Assembly (NCBI GenBank): GCA_009784985.1
Contig: WQXF01000010.1
Location: forward strand, 1-37,802
From: Clostridia bacterium
Lineage (GTDB): Bacteria; Bacillota; Clostridia; Christensenellales; Aristaeellaceae
Direction: 5' to 3'
Length of the DNA: 37,802 nt
This document shows, in pieces, positions 8,828 to 17,893 of this stretch (its first letter is position 1; every line of letters begins with the position of its first letter). The translations under genes and the position numbers were made by a program. Below the pieces are notes generated by a model. It made no database searches. It saw only the letters and a program-made list of their open reading frames with translations, and was not told the DNA's origin.

Positions 8828-9666
8828 TCGCAAGCAACAAACTCGCTTTGGTGCGCAAGGCCGTGCTGTGGTCGGTGCTGCTGGTATTTGCGGTGATACA
8901 GCTGTTTCCCCTGGTGTGGCTGGTGAACTTTTCCCTGGCCAGCAGCAACGAGATGTTTACCACAGGGCTGCTCATCATCCCCCGGCAGCTTCGTTGGGAT
9001 AACTACGAAAAGGCCTTTGTAAGCGGCAACTTTATGGCGTACTTTACCAACAGCATGATTGTGAACGTGTTGGCAGTGGCGCTGGTGCTGACCCTTTCGG
9101 TGATGCTGGCCTTTGCCATCACCCGTATGCGCTGGAAACTGTCGGGTATGGTGCGCAACATCATCTTATTGGGCATGATGATCCCCATTCACGCCACGCT
9201 GCTGCCCAACTATGTGATTTACGACCGGCTGCGCCTTACCGACACCTTGTTTGCCTTGCTGATTCCCTACGTAGCCTTTTCTTTGCCCTTGGGCCTGTTT
9301 TTAACCTGTGGGTTTATGAGCAGCATCCCCAAAGAAATTGAAGAAGCCTCCCTGATCGACGGCTGCGGCATCTACCGCATGCTGGTCACCATCATCACGC
9401 CCATGCTGCGCAACGCATTGGTCACCGTATCCATCATGACTTTCTTAAACAATTGGAACGAGTTTATGATGGCCAGCACCTACTTGCGCAGCGCCCGATG
9501 GAAAACGCTGCCCTTTTCGGTGCTGGAGTTTACGGGGCTGTACTCTTCGAACTATGCCATCCATTTTGCGGTGATGGCCCTGTCCGCCGCGCCGGTGGTG
9601 ATCCTGTACATCATCCTCAACCGGCACATCACCAAGGGCGTTGCGCTGGGGGCCGTAAAGGGCTAG
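8824..9666 (+). CDS. Sugar ABC transporter permease, MalG/UgpE-like
   Basis: A 280-residue partner permease. I choose the ATG at 8824, which overlaps the previous stop by 4 nt and has GGGAGGG upstream; the frame extends back to 8767 but only as an overlap with the first permease. Six membrane helices are seen, with the segment PLVWLVNFSLASSNEMF after helix 1, MIPIHATLLPNYVIYDRL typical of MalG-type proteins, and the EAA loop IEEASLIDGCGIYRMLVTIITPMLRNAL. The C-terminus NRHITKGVALGAVKG is the usual ending of this family. It works with the MalF-like subunit as the membrane channel for the imported sugar. Confidence 0.93.
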   Translation: MIASNKLALVRKAVLWSVLLVFAVIQLFPLVWLVNFSLASSNEMFTTGLLIIPRQLRWDNYEKAFVSGNFMAYFTNSMIVNVLAVALVLTLSVMLAFAITRMRWKLSGMVRNIILLGMMIPIHATLLPNYVIYDRLRLTDTLFALLIPYVAFSLPLGLFLTCGFMSSIPKEIEEASLIDGCGIYRMLVTIITPMLRNALVTVSIMTFLNNWNEFMMASTYLRSARWKTLPFSVLEFTGLYSSNYAIHFAVMALSAAPVVILYIILNRHITKGVALGAVKG

Positions 9667-9675
9667 AATAAACAT

Positions 9676-11526
9676 ATGACCAACCAAACAAAAAGGCGCG
9701 GGGTTCGATGGTGGCTGTCCCGGTTGGGATTGCGCACCAAGATTGTGCTGTGCATCTATGCCGTGATGTTCCCCATTCTGTTTATGAGCATGGTGTATAT
9801 CATCGCGGACAATTATAACACCGTGTTTCAAGAGGCCACGGTACAGCACGTTCGCGCCGCCCAGTCCGCCGCCGACGAGATCGCCTACCTCCAGCAGGAC
9901 ATGGTAGATATCATGACCTATTTTACGGTAAACCATCACATTCGGAATGTGCTGATGTCCGATGCGGAGCGGCTGCGGGATGTGAGCCTATTTTGGCGAT
10001 CAGAAACGCCCATTGAATTCATGCGGGACATATTGGCCATCAAAGCCCAGCTGAGTACCGTGATCCTGTACCCGGAAAACGGGCTCAATCCCTTTTACGT
10101 AAGCAACGACGAAAGCGTACACAACACGAATCTTGATCAAATCCGAACATTGCCCATGTACCAAAACGCGGCCCAGGCCAGGGGCGATATTGTGTGGACG
10201 CTGGTGGCGGCCTACGAGCCGGGGTTTTACCTGCGCAACCGCACCGACAAAATCGTGGCCAGCCGGGCCATCCTGGATCTTTCCAAACGCACCCGGCTGG
10301 GGTTTTTGGCCATCAGCATGGACGCGGGTACTTTCCAAAAAATCTGTGCCAATCACCTTTTATCGCCAGATGGGGGAATCGTTGTGCTCTCCTATTCGGG
10401 CGAGGTGATGGTGGAAGCCGGCCGCTGGAATCCGTCGGTAGTGCAAAAACTGCAAGAAGAGGGGCTCGCAGCCCGGCTGGCAGCCAGCGAAACGCCCTAC
10501 CATGCCATTGAAGACAGCTATGTATTTTGCCGGAGCCAAACCAATGGGATGATCGTATGTTACCTTTCCCCAAAGGCGGGCTGGGACGCCCGGGTCCGGG
10601 TTGGCCTACATGTGCCCATGCTTTTGGCCCTGGCGCTGCTGGTATGCACCTGGCCCCTATCCTCTATCGTATCCAGGGCGCTGAGCCGCTCCACCAAGGA
10701 ACTAAGCTCCGCCATGCAAAAATTCCGGGAAGGGGATTTTTCCCAGCAAGTTAAGATACGCAGCGAGGACGAAATCGGCCAAATGTCCTTGGCGTTTAAT
10801 CAGATGGCCACCGACGTGCGTGAGCTCATCGACAAAAACTACGTGATGGCCCTGCGGGAGCGGGAGAGTGAGCTGGACGCACTCCAGGCCCAGATCAACC
10901 CTCACTTTTTGTACAACGCCATGGATTCTTTGTATTGGCAGGCCGAAGAAACCGGCCTAGGCACATTGGCGGAAGATATTTTGGCCCTTTCCAAGCTGTT
11001 TCGATTATTGCTGAGCCAGGGCCAAAGCGAAATTCCGGTGCGTAACGAAATCGAGTTGATCGGTTATTACTTGCAAATTCAAAAGATGCGCTTTTCCCAA
11101 AGGCTTTCCTGCGAGATCGACGTAGAAGAAGCGGTAATGGGCTGCCAAATCCCCAAGCTCACCCTGCAACCTTTTGTGGAAAACGCCATCGTCCACGGGC
11201 TGGAAAAAAGCGTAGACGGTGGGTTTGTAAAGATTCGCGGCCGGCTGGAAGGAGACATGATGGTCTTTACCATCCAAGACAATGGGGTGGGCATGCGCCA
11301 GGAAGATGCCGACCGTATGCTCAAAGCCGATGCATCGGGCAATTACAGAACGGCGCGCATCGGCCACTATGCCATCAGCAACATCAAGGAGCGGCTGGTG
11401 CTCCGATATGGCCAAACAGCCGGGCTGGACATCCGCAGCGACCCAAGCGTGGGCACCACGGTACGGGTGACGCTGCCGGCAACCCAATCACAGATGGGGG
11501 GTGAAAAAGATGGCCGCAGGGTATAA
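9676..11526 (+). CDS. YesM-type sensor histidine kinase
   Basis: A 616-residue membrane sensor kinase of the LytS/YesM class (His_kinase plus HATPase_c). Helix 1 (about residues 22-45) and helix 2 (about 312-332) enclose a ~270-residue extracellular sensing region. A HAMP linker follows (SRALSRSTKELSSAMQKFREGDFSQQV...SEDEIGQMSLAFNQMA). The phosphorylated His is H410 in QINPHFLYNAMDSLYWQ. The ATP-binding region shows LTLQPFVENAIVHGLEK (N-box) and IQDNGVGMRQEDAD (G-box). It starts 10 nt after the second permease and overlaps the regulator gene by 17 nt. In this class the kinase usually senses the sugar or its binding protein and controls the transporter operon. That is the likely role here, by context. 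Confidence 0.93.
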   Translation: MTNQTKRRGVRWWLSRLGLRTKIVLCIYAVMFPILFMSMVYIIADNYNTVFQEATVQHVRAAQSAADEIAYLQQDMVDIMTYFTVNHHIRNVLMSDAERLRDVSLFWRSETPIEFMRDILAIKAQLSTVILYPENGLNPFYVSNDESVHNTNLDQIRTLPMYQNAAQARGDIVWTLVAAYEPGFYLRNRTDKIVASRAILDLSKRTRLGFLAISMDAGTFQKICANHLLSPDGGIVVLSYSGEVMVEAGRWNPSVVQKLQEEGLAARLAASETPYHAIEDSYVFCRSQTNGMIVCYLSPKAGWDARVRVGLHVPMLLALALLVCTWPLSSIVSRALSRSTKELSSAMQKFREGDFSQQVKIRSEDEIGQMSLAFNQMATDVRELIDKNYVMALRERESELDALQAQINPHFLYNAMDSLYWQAEETGLGTLAEDILALSKLFRLLLSQGQSEIPVRNEIELIGYYLQIQKMRFSQRLSCEIDVEEAVMGCQIPKLTLQPFVENAIVHGLEKSVDGGFVKIRGRLEGDMMVFTIQDNGVGMRQEDADRMLKADASGNYRTARIGHYAISNIKERLVLRYGQTAGLDIRSDPSVGTTVRVTLPATQSQMGGEKDGRRV

Positions 11527-12250
11527 GCTGCTATTGGTAGATGATGAAGAAAACATACTCCAAGCCATGGAAAACTACATCAAGCTGCACACCACCCGCT
11601 TTCACAAGGTGTACACCGCCACAAGCGGGCAGGCCGCCCTGGACATCATTTTCCGCCATCAGCCCGATGTGATGCTGCTGGACGTACAAATGCCCGGCAA
11701 AACAGGCATCGATGTAATCCAAGAGGCAAACGCCGCGGGCAAATGTCCCCGAACCATCATCCTATCCGGCCACGACACCTTTGCTTATGCCCAAATGGCC
11801 ATGCGGGAGGGTGTGGCGGATTATTTGCTAAAACCCTGCCGCTCCACCCAGATATTAGAAAAATTAGAAACCCTGCTCCCGCCGCCCGAAGAAGATACGG
11901 CTACGGCCCAAGCCATGCCCCCGGCGGACGAAAACCGGATCGTAACCCGCGCCATCGCTTATATGGAAGAGGACTTGTCAAAAGAAAGAAGCCTTACGGC
12001 GGTAGCATTGGCCGTGGGGGTATCCGCCGCCTATTTGTCCGCCCTGTTCACAAAAACCAAGGGGTTGACCTTTGTGGATTACAACAACAAGATGCGGGTG
12101 GACTGGGCCTGCGCCTACATGCACGATCCACGCATGAAGGTATACGAAATCGCCTACCGCGTAGGCTTTCGCAACGAGAAGTATTTTTCCAGGGTGTTTC
12201 GCAAAGTGATGGGCAAAAGCCCGTCGGAATACAGGCAGGGCTTAAAATAA
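11510..12250 (+). CDS. Response regulator with AraC-type DNA-binding domain, compact YesN form
   Basis: A 246-residue regulator started at the ATG at 11510, with GGGGGTG 6 nt upstream, rather than the GTG at 11501 that lies in that site. The receiver domain (residues 5-120) has the acidic pair D11/D12, the phosphorylation site D58 in LLDVQMPGKTG, and K108 in YLLKPC. A short linker (about 25 residues) leads to a C-terminal AraC/XylS domain (about 143-246) with two helix-turn-helix units: LTAVALAVGVSAAYLSALFTKTKG and KVYEIAYRVGFRNEKYFSRVFRKVMGKSPSEYR. Classical YesN proteins of about 500 residues have a long middle domain, which is missing here. It is the partner of the kinase just upstream and presumably activates the sugar operon. 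Confidence 0.92.
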   Translation: MAAGYKLLLVDDEENILQAMENYIKLHTTRFHKVYTATSGQAALDIIFRHQPDVMLLDVQMPGKTGIDVIQEANAAGKCPRTIILSGHDTFAYAQMAMREGVADYLLKPCRSTQILEKLETLLPPPEEDTATAQAMPPADENRIVTRAIAYMEEDLSKERSLTAVALAVGVSAAYLSALFTKTKGLTFVDYNNKMRVDWACAYMHDPRMKVYEIAYRVGFRNEKYFSRVFRKVMGKSPSEYRQGLK

Positions 12251-12265
12251 AGGAGGGAAATTCAA

Positions 12266-13606
12266 ATGAAATGCACCTGGACCATCACCCGCTGGGATGG
12301 GCAAAAGGCGCTGACGGCCAGCCAAACCATCATGTCGACAGAAGATCAAGGCCAGGAAAACCAGGCGATGAACATACATCCGGATTTTATCTACCAAACC
12401 TTTGAGGGTTTTGGCGGATCCCTTACCGAATCCGCAGCCGTAACCTTTGCCCAAATGCCAGCCCACCTGCAAAAAAAGGCCCTGCAAGCCTATTACGGAA
12501 AGGATGGCCTGGGCTATAACATCGCCCGCATGCATATCGATAGCTGCGACTTTTCCCTGGACAATTACTCCGCCATGGAAGCCGACGGCGACGTATGGGG
12601 CCCTGGGTTTTCCCTGAGCCGGGACGAGGTGGCTATATTGCCCCTGTACCAGGCCGTAACCGAGGCCCTGGGTTACCCCATACCCGTGATGCTTTCCCCC
12701 TGGAGCCCGCCCGCCTTCATGAAAACCAACGGCCAAAAGAACCACGGCGGCAAATTAAAGCCGGAGTATTACACAAAATGGGCGGAGTACCTGTGCCGAT
12801 ACATCCGGGAATACCGTGCCCGAGGGGTGGATGTACGCAGGCTGAGCATCCAAAACGAACCCAACGCCGTACAAACCTGGGATTCCTGCATCTACACTGC
12901 CCAAGAAGAAAAGGTGTTTTTGCGGGATCATTTATATCCTGCCCTGCAAAAGCACGGGCTCACCGATGTGGATATCTACATTTGGGATCACAACAAGGAG
13001 CGGGCCCTGGAGCGCACCCAAGTGATACTGGACGCCCAAACTACGCCCATGGTAACCGGCGTGGCCATCCACTGGTATTCCGGCGATCATTTTGACGCCT
13101 TGCGTATGATCCGGGAGCGGTATCCCACCCTAAAACTGTTTTATAGCGAAGGCGCCGTGGAATACCGCCACCACGCGGCCAACGATTATCTTCGAAACGC
13201 TCGGCAATACACCCATGACATCATCGGCAACCTAAACGCGGGCCTTGAATTCTTTATGGACTGGAACATCCTGCTGGACGAGACCGGCGGCCCCAACCAT
13301 GTGGGCAACTTTTGTGATGCGCCCCTGATGTACGACCGCAAGGCCAAAACCCTAACAAAAACATTAACGTATGAGTATTTGGCCCATTTGAGCCGGGCCA
13401 TCGTGCCGGGTAGCGTGCGCCTGGGCAGCAGCAAATTTACGGAGGATATAGACGCCACCGCCTTCCGCAGGCCCGATGGCGACATCGCCGTGGCGCTGCT
13501 CAACCGCACGGCCAAAGGGATGCAGGTATGGATACGGATGTTGGGGCGGCTGCTTCCCATCGAATTGCCGGGGGACAGCATAACCACAGGAGTCATAACG
13601 GGTTAG
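12266..13606 (+). CDS. Glycoside hydrolase family 30 (glucosylceramidase-like), cytosolic
   Basis: A 446-residue GH30 enzyme from the ATG at 12266 (AAAGGAGGGAAATTCAA upstream). The family signature EGFGGSLTESAA is near residue 47. The acid/base is E198 in IQNEPNAVQTWDSC and the nucleophile is E295 in LFYSEGAVEY. FFMDWNILLDETGGPNHVGNFC is the typical late barrel strand. The C-terminal beta-sandwich is completed by AFRRPDGDIAVALLNRTAKG. There is no signal peptide, so it should act inside the cell on a sugar brought in by the ABC system encoded upstream. GH30 members cleave beta-glucosides, beta-xylosides or beta-1,6-linked chains; the subfamily cannot be fixed by eye. It closes the sugar operon and is followed by a promoter for the lipid-like operon. 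Confidence 0.9.
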   Translation: MKCTWTITRWDGQKALTASQTIMSTEDQGQENQAMNIHPDFIYQTFEGFGGSLTESAAVTFAQMPAHLQKKALQAYYGKDGLGYNIARMHIDSCDFSLDNYSAMEADGDVWGPGFSLSRDEVAILPLYQAVTEALGYPIPVMLSPWSPPAFMKTNGQKNHGGKLKPEYYTKWAEYLCRYIREYRARGVDVRRLSIQNEPNAVQTWDSCIYTAQEEKVFLRDHLYPALQKHGLTDVDIYIWDHNKERALERTQVILDAQTTPMVTGVAIHWYSGDHFDALRMIRERYPTLKLFYSEGAVEYRHHAANDYLRNARQYTHDIIGNLNAGLEFFMDWNILLDETGGPNHVGNFCDAPLMYDRKAKTLTKTLTYEYLAHLSRAIVPGSVRLGSSKFTEDIDATAFRRPDGDIAVALLNRTAKGMQVWIRMLGRLLPIELPGDSITTGVITG

Positions 13607-13637
13607 AAAAAACTTTGTACTTCAAACAAAAAATGAC

Positions 13638-13666
13638 TTGAGTTTGTCCGTTGCATGGGTTACAAT
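13638..13666 (+). promoter_or_regulatory. Promoter of the SDR/ligase-ACP-oxoamine synthase operon
   Basis: TTGAGT (13638-13643), a 17-bp spacer, then TACAAT (13661-13666). The same combination of a TTGAG-type -35 with TACAAT at 17 bp is found before the UroD-like gene at 21.8 kb. Confidence 0.7.
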
Positions 13667-13713
13667 ACAGAACACGGGAATTGCCAAATCACTGAATACG
13701 GGGAGGGACGTCC

Positions 13714-14547
13714 TTGCAAACAAAAACCGTGCTGGTGGCCGGTGGGTCCTCGGGCCTGGGGTTGGCAACGGCGCGGGAGTTGGCACGGGCCGGTCATCGT
13801 GTATTTGCCGGGGCCCGGAGTTTTTCCGGGCAGGAGGGCGACGCGCCCGAAGGCTTTTATCGCCTTGGGTTGGACGTAACCGACCCTGCCAGCGTCACCC
13901 GGTCGGTAAACGAGGTAGAACGCCTGGCCGGGCCCATCGATGTGCTGATCCTGTGTGCGGCACAGATCGTATTGGGCAGTTGCGAAGAGACTTCCATCGA
14001 GGAACTGCAAGCCGTGGTGGATACAAACTTTATGGGCATCGTGCGGGTTGTACAGGCTGTGCTGCCCTCCATGCGCGCACGCAAAAGGGGCTTGATCATG
14101 CCCTTTAGCTCCATCAACGGGTTGCTGGGCACACCCTTTTCCGGCGCGTATGTGGCCTCAAAACACGCGGTGGAGGGCTGGGCCGAATGTCTGCGCATGG
14201 AATGCAGGCCCTTTGGCATCCGGGTATGTGTGGTGCGGCCCGGGGATCACCGCTCCGGCAGCGTGGCTTATCGCCAGCATGCCAGCCGGGCCGGGGGCCA
14301 GGGCTCACCCTATGCCCAAGCCCATGCCCGTGGCACCGCGGCCATCGCCCGGGATGAGGCCGGTGGCAGCGACCCGCAGCGCCTGGCCCGCGTGGTCGCC
14401 CGGCTGATTGAAGGGGGAGGAAAACCCGGCCAACGCCTGGTGGCGCGGATCGACCAGCGGCTGGCCGTGTGGTTGCACGATCTGTTGCCAGCCGGTGTGT
14501 TTTCCCGCATCTTGGGGATGTATTATTTGAAAGGAGGTCAATCATGA
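13714..14547 (+). CDS. Short-chain dehydrogenase/reductase, candidate 3-keto-base reductase
   Basis: A 277-residue classical SDR, started at TTG (13714) with GGGAGG about 7 nt upstream. The nucleotide-binding motif is VLVAGGSSGLGLATAREL. Next come LDVTD, LILCAAQ in place of NNAG, the catalytic Ser in MPFSSINGLLG, and YVASKHAVEGWAECLRME with the catalytic Tyr and Lys (YxxxK). The C-terminus carries a hydrophobic amphipathic end (LHDLLPAGVFSRILGMYYL), as in SDRs that act on lipids at the membrane. The stop overlaps the ATG of the ligase-ACP-oxoamine synthase fusion (ATGA), so the two are coupled. By analogy with 3-ketodihydrosphingosine reductase, it would reduce the beta-ketoamine made by that fusion. 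The reaction is inferred from context, and other ketone substrates remain possible. Confidence 0.85.
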   Translation: MQTKTVLVAGGSSGLGLATARELARAGHRVFAGARSFSGQEGDAPEGFYRLGLDVTDPASVTRSVNEVERLAGPIDVLILCAAQIVLGSCEETSIEELQAVVDTNFMGIVRVVQAVLPSMRARKRGLIMPFSSINGLLGTPFSGAYVASKHAVEGWAECLRMECRPFGIRVCVVRPGDHRSGSVAYRQHASRAGGQGSPYAQAHARGTAAIARDEAGGSDPQRLARVVARLIEGGGKPGQRLVARIDQRLAVWLHDLLPAGVFSRILGMYYLKGGQS

Positions 14548-17500
14548 CGGGATTCATCATGGATCGGATCGCCCGGCTGGAGAAGGACAAATCCATTAAA
14601 AATATATACGGCATTATTGTTTCGTCCGGCTCCGAGCGTGTGGCGGCCCAATTCCTGCAGGACGGGGAAACCGTGTCCTGGACGTATACTGATTGTGACC
14701 GCATGGCCCGTGCTTACGCCGCATATCTGCGAAGGGCGTTCTTGCCCGCAGAGGGCGGCGTGGTGGCCATCAAAATCGATACCTGCCCCGAGTGGGCGCC
14801 TGTCTTTTGGGGCGTGATGATGGCCGGTTTTTCGCCGCTGTTGCTTAACTTTACCCTAAACGACGAGATGACCGCCTACCTACTGGAGCAGGCCGGAGCG
14901 GTGGGTATCGTCAATGCCGCGCCCCAAACCCTGCCCGAATCTTACAGCCAGATCAACCTGACCGATCTGCTGGACGCACCGGAAGCGCCAACAAACTTTA
15001 CCCCAAACTTTGGCGGCTCGGTGGCCCTGTGCACCTCGGGCACCACGGCCACCTCCCGCATCTTTGTGTACAATGGGGAGGCCTTGGCCAATCAGGTGCT
15101 CAATAGCGGCCTGGTGTACAAAGCAAACCGTTACATCATCAATGACGATCCGTGCAACGCGCTGGCCTTTTTGCCCTTCCACCATGTGTTGGGTTTTATG
15201 GCCAACGTGTTGTGGTGCTCTTTTTTGGGGTACACAAATATCTATCTAAAAGACCGTTCGCCCCAAACCATTGTGGAAACCTGCAACAAGCTGCGGGTGC
15301 AGCTGATCATAGCGGTGCCCTTGCTCATCAACAACCTGTCGGTAGCCCTGGGCAAAAAAGTGGCCAAGGAACCGCGGGCCCGGCGCAACGCCTTTGCGGT
15401 GATGAAGTGGTTGTCCCTGGCCGTACAAACCATGGCTCCCCACGCTGGGCTGCGTTTTGCCCGCAACGTGCTGTTTAAAGACGTAGTTAAGCAATTGCTG
15501 GGGCCGGACATCCGCTGCATCTTATTGGGCGGCAGCCATACCCCGGCGGAACACATGCGCACCATCTGCGCACTGGGTTATTTTGCTTCCGGCGGCTTTG
15601 GTATGACCGAAACCGCCATCACCTCCATGGAGACCTCCATGAGCCTGCGCAAGCGCATCAGCGGCAGCGTGGGCACGCCCCTAAAGTCGGCGGAATACCA
15701 CGTGCTGCCCATCAGCCGGTGGAGCCATGGCCGGGGCGAGATGCTGATCCGGGGCGGCACCCTGCACACCGGGCGGATGATCGACGGCGTGCTGGCTCCT
15801 CCCGATGTGGACGAGCGCGGCTGGTATCCCACCGGCGACATCGTGCGCCTTAAGCGCAACGGCATGTGGGTCGAAGGCCGCAGCAAAGACGTGATCATCA
15901 ACGAGTCGGGCGAAAACGTGTATCCCGACGAGTTGGAAGACGTGTTCTCCGGCCTGGAATGCGTGGAACAGTTCTGTGCGTTAGGCATCGCCAAAGAAGA
16001 CAGCAAGCGGGCCAAGTACCAAGACATCACCCTGGTATGCAATGTGGGCGCAGCTTACAACGACCTGCGCTATTTAGAGATGCTGATCCGGGGCATCGCC
16101 CAGGCCAATGGCCGCCTGCCCATGTACAAAAAGGTGAGCCGCGTGATCGTAACCCCGGAAAAGCTGCCCCTGGTCAACGGCATCAAAGTCAAACGCATTG
16201 AACTGCGGGAGCAGATCGAAGGCCGGAAAATCGCTTATCGCAACTTGGACTTAAAAGCCGGTGCGGTGCGCGGGCCCAATGCCTCCCCGGCAGAGCCGGT
16301 GGTAGCCCAAGAAGCCGCACCCGTAGACTTACAGTTGGATGAAATCCGCCGCCGGGTGCGGGGCGTATTTGCCGAGGTGCTGGAAACCCAATCGGACACC
16401 ATTGGCGACGACGCTCACTTTGTGGACGACTTGGGCGGCGACAGCCTGCAGAGCCTAGGCATCGCCCTGAAGGTAGAAGAGATCTTTGGCATCCTGATCC
16501 CGGTGGAGCAGTACACCCAGTGTACAACCGTGGCTGATCTGTCGGCTTTGGTGTATGCCCACATGCGGGGCGACGTGCCCTACGCTTCCGAGTCGGCCCA
16601 ACGGCCCGCCGGGGAAGTCACGCCCATCGCCCGGTTTGAAGACGCGCCGGAGTATCACGCCTTTGAAGCTCGCAAGGCCGGTTTGAGCGAGTTCGGCAAC
16701 CCTTACTTTGTATGCCACGAGTCGGCCCTTTCGGACGTATCGCTGATGGACGGGCAGCCGGTGCTCAACTTTGGCTCCTACAACTATGCGGGCATGTCGG
16801 GCCGCCGCGAGGTGATGGACGCTGCCCAAGCCGCCATCGAAAAGTACGGTACTTCCGCCAGCGGCAGCCGGTTATTGGCCGGTGAAAAACTGCTGCACCA
16901 AGAGCTGGAGCGGGAGATCGCCCAGTGGAAACACTCGGAGGCCGCGCTGGTGCTGGTGGGCGGCCATTCCACCAACGTAACTTTTGTGGGCAATTTTTGC
17001 GGCCCACGGGATTTGATCGTGTACGACGCCCTGGCCCATAACTCGGTGGAGCAAGGCTGCCGCCTGAGTCCCGCCACAGCCAAACCCTTCCCCCACAACG
17101 ACTACAGGGCATTAGAGGGCATACTGCGCTTGCAACGCGCCCGATTCGAAAAGGTGCTGATCATTGTAGAAGGCGCGTACAGCATGGACGGCGACATCGC
17201 GCCCATACCGGAGTTTGTAAAGCTCAAAAAGCAGTTTGGCTGCTTCCTGTTGGTAGACGAGGCCCACTCCGCCGCCGTGATCGGCAAAACAGGCGGCGGC
17301 GTAGACGAGTACTTTGCCCTGGAACCCGGGGATATCGACATCCGAATGGGCACACTTTCGAAGGGATTGGGTTCCTGCGGCGGCTACTTGGCCGGTTCTG
17401 CCATCCTGATCGAGTACCTGCGCTATGCCCTGCCGGGATTTGTGTTTTCGGTGGGTATATCGCCCCCGGTGGCTGCCGCCGCCCTGCGGGCCATCGGCCT

Positions 17501-17891
17501 GTTGCGGGAGGATCCTTCCATCATGGAGCGCCTGCAACAAAACATCCACACGTTTATGTTTGAGGCAGGCAAGCGTGGCCTGGATACTTGCCTGGCCGGG
17601 GAAAGCGCCATTGTGCCCATCCTGGTGGGCCGCGACGAAGACGCCTTTGCCCTCTCCACGCTGTTGCGTCAACAAGGGGTGTTTGTGCCCCCTGCCGTAT
17701 ACCCCGCCGTACCCAAAAACAAGGCCCGCCTGCGTTTTTGTGTGATATCTGAGCACAAACCCGAGCAAATCGTACAGGCGCTGGATACGCTGGAGCGTGT
17801 TGCGCTGGAAGCCGGTATCGTACTGCCACGGATCGATAGTGGCATCCCTGTAGGGGCGATCAATGATCGCCCCTACAAATCCCGGAGGTAA
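14544..17891 (+). CDS. Acyl-AMP ligase / acyl carrier protein / alpha-oxoamine synthase fusion (SPT-like)
   Basis: An 1115-residue three-part enzyme; the ATG at 14544 has AAAGGAGGTC upstream. (1) ANL-type acyl-AMP ligase, residues about 1-575: the loop LCTSGTTATSRIF near 160, GGFGMTETAITS, and WYPTGDIVRLKRNGMWVEGRSKDVI. (2) Acyl carrier protein, about 595-675, with the phosphopantetheine Ser S634 in DDLGGDSLQSLG. (3) PLP-dependent alpha-oxoamine synthase, about 705-1100: NFGSYNYAGMSG, YGTSASGSRLLAGE, LLVDEAHSAAVIG, and the PLP Lys K940 in GTLSKGLGSCGGYLAG. The simplest reading is that a fatty acid is activated, loaded on the carrier and condensed with an amino acid with loss of CO2, as in serine palmitoyltransferase. 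The amino acid (Ser, Ala, Gly, cysteate) is not readable. The last ~14 residues are encoded by an intergenic palindrome. Confidence 0.9.
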   Translation: MTGFIMDRIARLEKDKSIKNIYGIIVSSGSERVAAQFLQDGETVSWTYTDCDRMARAYAAYLRRAFLPAEGGVVAIKIDTCPEWAPVFWGVMMAGFSPLLLNFTLNDEMTAYLLEQAGAVGIVNAAPQTLPESYSQINLTDLLDAPEAPTNFTPNFGGSVALCTSGTTATSRIFVYNGEALANQVLNSGLVYKANRYIINDDPCNALAFLPFHHVLGFMANVLWCSFLGYTNIYLKDRSPQTIVETCNKLRVQLIIAVPLLINNLSVALGKKVAKEPRARRNAFAVMKWLSLAVQTMAPHAGLRFARNVLFKDVVKQLLGPDIRCILLGGSHTPAEHMRTICALGYFASGGFGMTETAITSMETSMSLRKRISGSVGTPLKSAEYHVLPISRWSHGRGEMLIRGGTLHTGRMIDGVLAPPDVDERGWYPTGDIVRLKRNGMWVEGRSKDVIINESGENVYPDELEDVFSGLECVEQFCALGIAKEDSKRAKYQDITLVCNVGAAYNDLRYLEMLIRGIAQANGRLPMYKKVSRVIVTPEKLPLVNGIKVKRIELREQIEGRKIAYRNLDLKAGAVRGPNASPAEPVVAQEAAPVDLQLDEIRRRVRGVFAEVLETQSDTIGDDAHFVDDLGGDSLQSLGIALKVEEIFGILIPVEQYTQCTTVADLSALVYAHMRGDVPYASESAQRPAGEVTPIARFEDAPEYHAFEARKAGLSEFGNPYFVCHESALSDVSLMDGQPVLNFGSYNYAGMSGRREVMDAAQAAIEKYGTSASGSRLLAGEKLLHQELEREIAQWKHSEAALVLVGGHSTNVTFVGNFCGPRDLIVYDALAHNSVEQGCRLSPATAKPFPHNDYRALEGILRLQRARFEKVLIIVEGAYSMDGDIAPIPEFVKLKKQFGCFLLVDEAHSAAVIGKTGGGVDEYFALEPGDIDIRMGTLSKGLGSCGGYLAGSAILIEYLRYALPGFVFSVGISPPVAAAALRAIGLLREDPSIMERLQQNIHTFMFEAGKRGLDTCLAGESAIVPILVGRDEDAFALSTLLRQQGVFVPPAVYPAVPKNKARLRFCVISEHKPEQIVQALDTLERVALEAGIVLPRIDSGIPVGAINDRPYKSRR
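17849..17877. repeat. TGTAGGGGCG palindrome inside the 3' end of the fusion gene
   Basis: A 29-bp unit: TGTAGGGGCGATC, three bases, then GATCGCCCCTACA, a perfect 13-bp inverted repeat. It belongs to the same family as the elements at 18749-18840, 25973-25999 and 26029-26129. It lies in frame inside the coding region and supplies most of the last 14 residues before the stop at 17889-17891. Confidence 0.85.
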
Positions 17892-17893
17892 GC

